Assembly: GCA_016858145.1 (NCBI GenBank) | Contig: JAEHOE010000042.1 | Location: forward strand, 558,001-622,000 | Reading direction: 5' to 3' | Origin: Edaphochlamys debaryana | Lineage: Eukaryota > Chlorophyta > Chlorophyceae > Chlamydomonadales | DNA: 64,000 bases | Part shown: positions 57,057-64,000 of the stretch, one piece after another | Numbering within the stretch: position 1 is the first letter of the stretch | Layout: every line of letters begins with the position of its first letter | Position numbers and translations under genes: made by a program | Notes under the pieces: generated by a model | Told to the model about the DNA's origin: nothing | The model's database searches: none | The model's input: the letters and a program-made list of their open reading frames with translations, nothing else

Positions 57057-58810
57057 TTCGGAGTCGGTCGCCTTAGGCGTTCGAGCGTCGTCGGAAGCGC
57101 CGCCGGGCGCGCCGCCGCCGTCGTCAGCGGCACCGCCGCCGTCGGTGACGTCAGCTTTGGTGCCGTCCCCGGCCTCGTCGTCCTGTACGGCAAAATCTAT
57201 TTGGGAGACGTACTGTACGTCCGAGTTGACGTCACCATTGGGCGGCCCGCCAGTCGGACCGACCAAGTTCCCGTCGGACCAGATCCGGGAGTTGGTGCTG
57301 GCGGCACCGTCGGCGTCGCCCTCTAGTGCAACCGCGATGGCGGCGGCGGTCCACGGCTCTGCTGCCGCCGCCGCCGCCGCCTCCGTCGCCCCTCGGGCGG
57401 TGTCAGGCGGCGACGGCGGCATGGTCGAGGCGGCTACGGTGGCAGCAGCGCTGGCGGCGGCACGGCTGCCGGCGCCATCAGGCGTTTGTGCGCTGCTGTC
57501 CTCGCTCGTCCCAATGTCATACGCTGCGTTGCAGAAGCGGGGTGTGTCTCCGGCGAAACTGCCGGCAGCAATCGCGGCGTTGGCGGCGGCGGTGGCAGAG
57601 GAAGGAGTGCCCGCCGGGCTCATGGGCAGACGCGCTGCCGTCGGCACGGGCGGCGGTGCTGGCGGCGGCGGCGGCGGCGGCGGCGGCCGCGGCGGCGGCG
57701 GCGGCGGGGGCAGCAGGTACGGCGACGGCAGGGTGCCGTCGGTGGCAGGCCGCTGCGGCGATGCCTTCTCCACCGGCGACGTCGCGTAGCGGCCGTGCGC
57801 CAGCGGCGGGGAGTCCTGGCGGCGGAGGCTCCGCTGCAGGCTGCGCTGGAGGTGTCGGCGGAAGGATCCGGCGCCGCCGCCGGCGTGACCGTCACGACCG
57901 CTGTGCCGTGCGCTGGGTGTGTTGGTCTTGGTCGAGGGTGCGGCGATGGAGTTTGGGCCCACATCGGTCAGCACCTGAGAGGGGGTGGCGTGTGGCGTGT
58001 TGTGTATAGCGGGGGTTTGGACGCCGAGGCCGCATGCGAGCTGCGTGGCCCGGCTCTATCTACCCTCTGCCATGCCCTTCCACCTCCTTCTCAGCTTGCC
58101 CCTCCGCGTCCCCCGCCGTTCCTCGCTACCAATACCCGCTACCCGCCCAAGCACTCACCGCCTCGCCCTCCCCCAGGTGCTCCACATCCAGAGGCGGCGG
58201 CCGGGACGAGGGGGTGCCCGTGCCCGTCGCGCCCTCCCCCGGCGCCTCCGGCCCCTCCCCGTCCTCCTCCTCCCCTCCCTCTTCCTCCTCCCCGTCCTCC
58301 GCTGCCGCGCGGCCTTTGCCCCTGCCCAGCCGCCAGCGCCGCTTCCATGCCGCCCCGTGCCGCACCCACACCCAGCGCATGGCCCAGGCCAGGCACCAGC
58401 CGCCCACGGCCGCAAAGACCACCAGAGCGGGAGTGATGAGACCCGCCGCGACCTGGGGGTGGGGCAGCGCGAGTTGGGTGGGTGGGTTGGGGATGCCTAG
58501 GCGGGGGTGGTGGTGGTGGTGTGGGCCAAGGGAGAGGCAGGAGGCTGGCTCGAGCTAGCGACGGGTGAGTGTAGGCGTGTAGCAGACCGCCCAGACGCTT
58601 GTGCGCCTCTTTACCACGACTCGAGAGGAGCAGTCTCATAGCCTTCTCGAAGCACGGTAGCAGCAAGACACATGCACGCGCACAGACAGCACGCACGCGA
58701 GCCCCTCACCTGCACGGCCGCCTGCTCCTCCGGCTCAGCCCCCGGCTGCAGGCAGGCCGGGTTGTATGAGAGGTCGATGGAGGTGCCCGTGATGGATGCC
58801 AGGAAGGCCT

Positions 58811-58842
<32 letters not shown>

Positions 58843-61800
58843 AGGTGGCGGGAAGGCATCGCTCGGAGGCCGGAACAGGGGGCACACGGCCTGGGTGAGG
58901 AGGGGTTTGCAGCAGCGGGAATGTGGCGGAGGCTGGCACGTGGGCAGGCTCGACCCAAGAACCCAAGGCTCTCGGGCCCCGAAAATCTGGAGCAGCAGCG
59001 GAGGCAGGAGCAGGCACCCACCCTGGGCCTGCACACCCCTACCGGAGCCCCCATCCCACGGCCAGTACTCTGCTATGGGTTACTGTACGCAGCCGGAGCG
59101 GAATCAGGAGCAGGCACTATCCACGGCCTTGTGGCCCCTTGCTGGATTCCCCGACCTCCCCACCTGCAGCTGTTGGATGGCCGAGGGCCAGGGGATGGCG
59201 ATGCGCGTCACGATGAGGAAGAACTGGGGGGGGGGAGCGGAAAGGGTGTGGGCACGAGGGGTGGCATATGTGGGGATGCACAGCCGAGGTGCAAGGAGGC
59301 AGCTAGCAGGCCTTTGCCGCCTGCACCCAACGACCCATCAAAGACCCCCATCTGCGGTCCGTGCCTCACCTGGCAATGAACGATCAGGACCTGCGGGGGC
59401 GGCAGATAGGCGAAGCGGGGGCGGATCGAGACGGTGCTTCCAGGCCTGACCGCCATAGGTTTCTCCATGCTAGCAAACGTCCTCTGCCCTCCTCACCTCT
59501 CGCGAAACGGGGCCATTGCACCCACCCTCCCGTGCCGACGCGCGTGTCAAACCCTGGACACACTCCGCTGCCCCCCAACCCCGCCCCCGCCCCACCTTGA
59601 GCAGGTCGCTAGCCCCCAGCTGCACTTGCCCCCGCCCCCGCCCGTGCCGACGTGCGTGTCAAAACCCTGGAGGCACGGCGCCTCGTTTCCCCCCCACCCC
59701 CGCCCCACCCCCGCCCCACCTTGAGCAGGTCGCTGGCCCCCAGCTGCACCTCCGCTCTGTGGTCGTCGCGGAATGCTGTCCATGCTGTGTAGCACACCAG
59801 TGCGACATTGGCCGCGTAGCCCAGCAGGCCCAGCACGGCGTTCTGGGGAGGAGCAGCCGCGGGAGGAGTTGCAGTTGCAGTTGCAGTTGCAGTTGCAAGC
59901 AGGGCGAGTGCCGAGACGGCTTGACATGCCAGGGTCAGAAACATCTCTCTCATGCAGGATCTAGTGTCCTCAGGATGCTCGTGTCTAATGCCGACCCGTG
60001 TTACTGACACCCCCACCTGGGCCACGCTGGTGCAGGTCTTGCATGACTGGTCGAACACGGACAGGTAGTAGCCGGGCACGCAGGTGCCGCACATGCGCCC
60101 CGTGTAGCCCGGATTGCACTGGGCCTGAGGGGACAGGGGTGGCAAGGTCCGCAGGATGGAGGGAAGAGGACAGGGGGCTTACACGTCGCTCGGCGCACGA
60201 GTGCGGACCGCGCCGCCTAGATTCCCCTCAGATGACTGAGCTAGCTAGGCTGATAGCTCAAGCGCGTAGGCAGGGCTTACAATCCCAACGCCCCGTGATC
60301 GTCCCAGTCCCCAAGCGTACCTGCATGTACGACAGCGGGTGGTCAACCGGCAGGCCCCACAGGTAGCACGGTCCCTCCAGCTCGGCCGCCCCCGAGACCC
60401 GCTCCGACGCCTCCTGGCCGCCAGAAGCGTTCAGCCCCGACAGGCCCGCTCCCATGGCGGACCGGGCGGAGGCGTTGAGCGACCTCAGGTAGTCCCCCAG
60501 CTCGCCCGCGCCCACGCCGCTGCCGCTGGCCGCTGCCAGTGCCGCCAGCTGGGGGGTGCCTGCAGGGAACAAGCAGCAGTGCAGGTGAGGCCAAAGCCAG
60601 GGATCAACCTCCCGATGAAGGGCCCTCCACGTTCCAAGCCCGACTTGTCGCTTCACGCCTCCGGTTGTCACGCGCGTGCACGATGCCGGAACAAAAAACC
60701 CACACGCTTCCGAGCTGCCCCGTGCGTTTCCTGACTCACCCGGCGGCCTGCTGGCGTACCAGTCCAGCTGGCAGCGCTGCAGCCGCAGCTGGTGGCGGCG
60801 ATCGACGGAGTCGGGGTCTGTGTCGGCGGCGCCGCGGCAGGCGTCCTGGTTGGGGCACCTGCGGGTGAGCGCGCGGGAGGTGTATCTTGGCGGCGGATGG
60901 GCGATAAGCCCCCAACTGATGGACTGCGGCAGAATTTCCACATGATTTCTACACTGTCCAGATCCGTGACAGAAGGCCCTTGATCTTCATTCGTAGCCAG
61001 CCGCTGCCGTGTGCCTAAATACGAGCTCTGCCCATCCCTGCCCATCCCTTCCCACCGGTGGCTGGAGGTGCTGTTGGGCGCCGAGTGCCAGAACCCAGGC
61101 TCCGGTACGAGCATCGCACCGCTGCCGTACAGCCGTACGACAGATGGCACGTCGGGCCCATCGCGGCACAGCATGTTGGAAGGGCACGCGTCGCACAGCA
61201 CGCCGGTCACATCCGGCGGCGGCGGTACGGCAGATATAGAACCAGAAGCGGAGGCATTACTAATGGCGGATGCCAGCCATGCCGTACGCGGATCTATCCA
61301 GAGGCTGAACAGGCGCGGGTCGCATGTCTGACATGAGGACCCGCCCTCGCGGGGCACATCGCCAATGGGGCAGGGCAGTAAGACGACGGGCACGGGCAGT
61401 GCCGGGATCTGCAGGAGGGGAACAAGAAACAGACGGAGCGCTATAAGCGCCGTTATCTACAAATAGGGCCCATAGCGTTTTGTGTCACTCGCCTGCAGCG
61501 CTCCCGGTGCCGCCTCCGCCACTGTCACCACCAGCCGGTACCGCCCGGGAGGGGCCCGCAGCCGCAGCCCCGCCCACACCGCCAGCCCCGCATCCGCCCG
61601 TGCGTCCGCGCTGCCCAGCAGCTGCGGCGAGGGCGCCCCCGCGGCCCCAGCCACGGGCCCATCGGCCACCAGGGAGAGGGCCAGGCGGATCAGGGGGTGC
61701 TCTGCGGGTAAATGGGGCACAAGGAGCAGCAAGGACAAATGAAGAGGACGAGTATGCCGCAATGAGGAAGGGTTGGGGTGACGGGCTGCATGGACCGAGG

Positions 61801-62394
61801 CTGCTTGCTCTCAGCACGGCAGTGGCGCTCACCCCTCACTGCGCCGCCCGACACGTCCGCCAGCTCCACTGCAATGTACAGCGCCACATCCACCGCCAGC
61901 TCGACAGGGGCCGCCGCCGCGGCGGCGGATGTGGCGGCGGCAAAGCCAGGGGTGGCGGCGGCGGCAAGCCCCAGCGACGGCGGCCGAATCCACGCCGCGC
62001 CGTCGGGGCCGGTGGCGGCGCCAGAGCGCAGCACCGCCGTCAGGTTCGCACCCGCATCGTTGGCAGCCGGCGGCGCCGCGGCCCCAGGGCCGCCGCCTGG
62101 CGGCGGCGGCGGCGAGTCGGGTGGCGGCGGCGGCGGCGCTGTTGCGGTGTTGGTGATGGATGCTGACGCCAGCCAGCGGAGGGCACGCAGCCGCAGCTGG
62201 CTCACGGCAATGGCCAGCCGGCCGGCCCCCGGCGCCGCCGCCGCCGCGGCAAACCGCTCCGCGCACTGCTCGAGCCCCGCAGTAGCAGCCGCCGCCGAGC
62301 CGCCCTGGCTGCTGCCGCTTCCAGGCAGGGTCCGCTGTGTCAAAACGCTTCGAATGAGCGCGTCGGCGGACGCGTCCGCACTCCCGCCAGGCGT

Positions 62395-62428
<34 letters not shown>

Positions 62429-64000
62429 TTCACGCAGCCAACCGACAGCACGTCTGGGTACGAGAGCCACAGGCTTGCCTGTTGCAGCGCAGCATCCCCC
62501 GTTGCTGTTGCTATCGCTTGTGAAAGTGGTGGTGGCGGCGGTGGGGCCGGGCTCACAGCAGGGGGACTGGCTCGACCCTGCTGTACGCGCCGCCGCGAGG
62601 CGGTTGAGAGTGGTGGCGGCGGTGGCGGCGATGGGGCCGTGGGAAGCTGGAGGAAGGTGTCCGTAAGGGTGAGGGCCCAGCATTGCTGCGCCGCCGCCGC
62701 CGTGAGGGCGCCCCACGTGGCCGGCAGGGGCAGCATCTGCGCTCCGAGGTCCGGGGGCGGGGCGCTGGGCGGCGGGGCGGCACCGGTGCCGCCGGCGGCG
62801 GGTGGCGGCGGTGCGGGGCTGCGAGCCGTTGCGTTGGCTGGGGCGCAGGTCTGGTTGCTGGCGAGCGCGGTGCCCAGGAGGTCCGCTGTGTTTCCCTCAA
62901 AGCGCGACTCCACAACCTGCGGCGTTCAGAGCTTTTCTTTAAGGAGCCAAGCAACGAAAACGCTTTCCTGACAACAGCCTGAAGGGGTGCGCCTTGCATG
63001 CCCTGTCTTGGACATGGAGCAAGGCAACGGACCTTGCACGGCCGCAGCCCTTCTCAGGTCCCCATAAGTGCCAGAACCCCCCATCCATGCTCAGCTTCCG
63101 CAAGTGCCAGGGCGCCCGCATCCAAGCACCACTCACCGCCACAGCCGATGCGGCCCCCAAGCACAGGCCCCCCAGGGACTCACCGCCACAGCCGAGGCGC
63201 CCGTCACGTACATGCCCCCGCCAAACCCGCTCCGCAGCGGCGTCGTGATCAGCCCCTCGACTGACTCCACGCCCAGCAGGGCGGCGTTGCCGGACCACAG
63301 GCAGCGCAGCAGCACCGCCCGCGTTGGGGAGGCGGCCGTGCCCGAGAGGAAGAGACCGCCGCCGCGGAGGGCCGCGTTGGCCTACGGAGCGGGCACGGGG
63401 GCACGGCAGTGAGGCACGTACAGGTCGTGTGCAAGCAGCTGTCAACAGCCGGAAGCCTTGCGAGCGCAGCGTTGCAGGACGGGGCGCGATAATCGAGCAA
63501 GTAGCCGATGACCACCAAACGACCAGTCGAGGACCCACCGTCATGCTCAGCCCCTCCGCCGCCAGCGCCTGAACGCCCGAGAGCCACAGGCCCCCGCCGA
63601 CGCCCCCCGCGGCGTGGCAGCCCCGGACGGTGGTGCTGCGCAGCCGCAGCGCCGGCAGGGAGGAGGACACCGCAACACCCCCGCCGTCGCCCGCGACGCA
63701 GTTGGTGTCAAAGGTGTTGTTCGCCATTTCGACTGCGGGAGGCATAAGCGTTAGGGAAAGGGTGCAGGGGCTCAGGGGCGGGAACGCAGCACTGGGGTGG
63801 TCCGGGCATGGCACCAGGCCCGACCATGGTGATGCAGGCATGAATGAGATCAACCGAGCCCAAGCCCGCGTGAGAAAAGCCGGTGAGGAAGGGCAGAGGA
63901 ACCTACAAGCTTAGGAAAGACTCCAAAGCACTAGCTAGGTAGCTGGCAGGGTCCGAGTCGCTCACCCCCGGTCACACTCGGCCCCACGAGCAAGCCGCCG
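51715..64000 (-). CDS. PMP/beta-helix, EGF-like, multi-pass membrane protein (5' end outside window)
   Basis: 28 phase-consistent exons (minus): 64000-63966 (partial), 63732-63539, 63381-63184, 62916-61833, 61701-61493, 61408-61056, 60858-60740, 60559-60321, 60124-60017, 59842-59720, 59390-59370, 59223-59164, 58808-58710, 58452-58159, 57974-56805, 56368-56318, 55810-55778, 55630-55612, 55463-55414, 55146-55105, 54897-54824, 54659-54561, 54406-54378, 54218-54151, 53954-53910, 53730-53599, 53299-53178, 52996-51715 (about 2,116 codons visible). The N-terminal part has polymorphic-membrane-protein-type repeats (GDGGGVAV, GGGLWLSG, FGGGMYVTG, SRFEGNTADLLG). An EGF-like block follows (CNPGYTGRMCGTCVPGYYL), then several membrane segments (LLGYAANVALVCYTA; LITPALVVFAAVGGWCLAW; LLVVLEFLSFGVLGLTLCLG; VLILLLNAAFLAACGLAVI), split by a 390-residue Gly/Ala-rich loop exon, and a Gly/Pro/Tyr-rich tail. 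Introns after 61493 and 54151 use GC donors. A cell-surface or ciliary sensor/channel role is inferred only. Confidence 0.75.
54910..54925. repeat. G16 homopolymer before a minus-strand acceptor
   Basis: It lies in the polypyrimidine tract of the intron preceding the exon that starts at 54897 (minus strand). It is read as C16 in the transcript. Confidence 0.8.
56279..56305. repeat. Short interstitial telomere-like motif (CCCTAAA)n
   Basis: ctaaaccctaaaccctaaat is followed by aaaccct: about three degenerate copies of CCCTAAA, the Arabidopsis-type telomere repeat also reported for Volvox (Chlamydomonas reinhardtii uses TTTTAGGG). It sits in an intron of the PMP-type gene. Confidence 0.6.
58811..58835. 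repeat. G25 homopolymer as a C25 pyrimidine tract
   Basis: Twenty-five consecutive G on + directly follow the codons for AFLAS... read in reverse. On the minus strand this is C25 followed at once by the acceptor AG of the exon starting at 58808. The true length may differ because such runs are error-prone in sequencing. Confidence 0.8.
59531..59735 (-). repeat. Duplicated exon end and donor in the PMP-type gene
   Basis: accttgagcaggtcgctggc (true exon end, boundary 59720) has a copy accttgagcaggtcgctagc 124 bp further into the intron. The neighbouring words cgtgccgacg and cgtgtcaaa are duplicated 112 bp apart as well. The copy keeps an intact donor (CTCAAG^GTGGGG on the minus strand). Confidence 0.85.
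59866..59900. repeat. Hexanucleotide repeat (GTTGCA)n
   Basis: About five copies of gttgca lie in the intron between the exons ending at 60017 and starting at 59842. Confidence 0.85.
63131..63202 (-). repeat. 52-bp duplication of exon end and donor in the PMP-type gene
   Basis: actcaccgccacagccgagg (true boundary at 63184) and actcaccgccacagccgatg (from 63131) are the same exon end (ASAVA^GTGAGT on the minus strand) repeated 49-52 bp apart. Both donors are intact. Confidence 0.85.

Noticed and set aside
56899..57789. 296-codon + strand frame opposite the PMP-type gene loop exon
   Set aside because: It is a shadow of the 390-codon minus-strand exon 57974-56805, which joins in phase to its neighbours.

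Overview
The window looks like nuclear DNA of a volvocine green alga (Chlamydomonas/Volvox type). The evidence is very high GC, many short introns with C-rich 3' splice tracts, long Ala/Gly/Ser/Pro homopolymers inside coding exons, UGUAA-type polyadenylation motifs, and a gene set typical of that lineage. There is nothing prokaryotic or organellar. All gene models below were built by hand from splice-site and phase consistency; exon junctions are inferred, not backed by transcripts.

Layout. (1) 0.4-4.5 kb, + strand: a secreted or Golgi glycosyltransferase-like gene with an overlapping uORF and two minisatellites in intron 1. (2) 4.5-12.45 kb, +: a ~2,037-residue single-pass receptor-like kinase. 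(3) 12.45-16.7 kb: non-coding DNA holding a 434-bp inverted copy of part of that kinase gene. (4) 16.7-20.1 kb, -: a gene of unknown function. (5) 21.0-31.25 kb, -: a nine-exon inward-rectifier (Kir/KirBac-like) potassium channel with an atypical selectivity filter. Its large introns contain, on the opposite strand, an intact ribosomal protein eL39 gene, and a ~205-nt near-perfect hairpin. (6) 31.25-33.5 kb: intergenic, with one weak small secreted ORF. (7) 33.5-48.25 kb, -: a 19-exon, ~3,386-residue membrane protein with leucine-rich repeats and a huge low-complexity tail. (8) 49.18-49.46 kb, +: APC11, the RING subunit of the anaphase-promoting complex. (9) 51.7 kb to the right edge, -: the 3' 28 exons of a PMP/beta-helix, EGF-like, multi-pass membrane protein whose 5' end lies outside the window.

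The genes do not form a pathway; they are independent eukaryotic units. Several are surface or membrane proteins (receptor kinase, K+ channel, LRR membrane protein, PMP-type protein).

The most unusual features are: a repeated pattern in which the 3' end of an exon plus its splice donor is tandemly duplicated into the following intron (at least eight introns in three genes); the Kir filter reading TLGFD instead of TIGYG/TVGYG; the nested eL39 gene; the long intronic hairpin; and the identical inverted kinase fragment.
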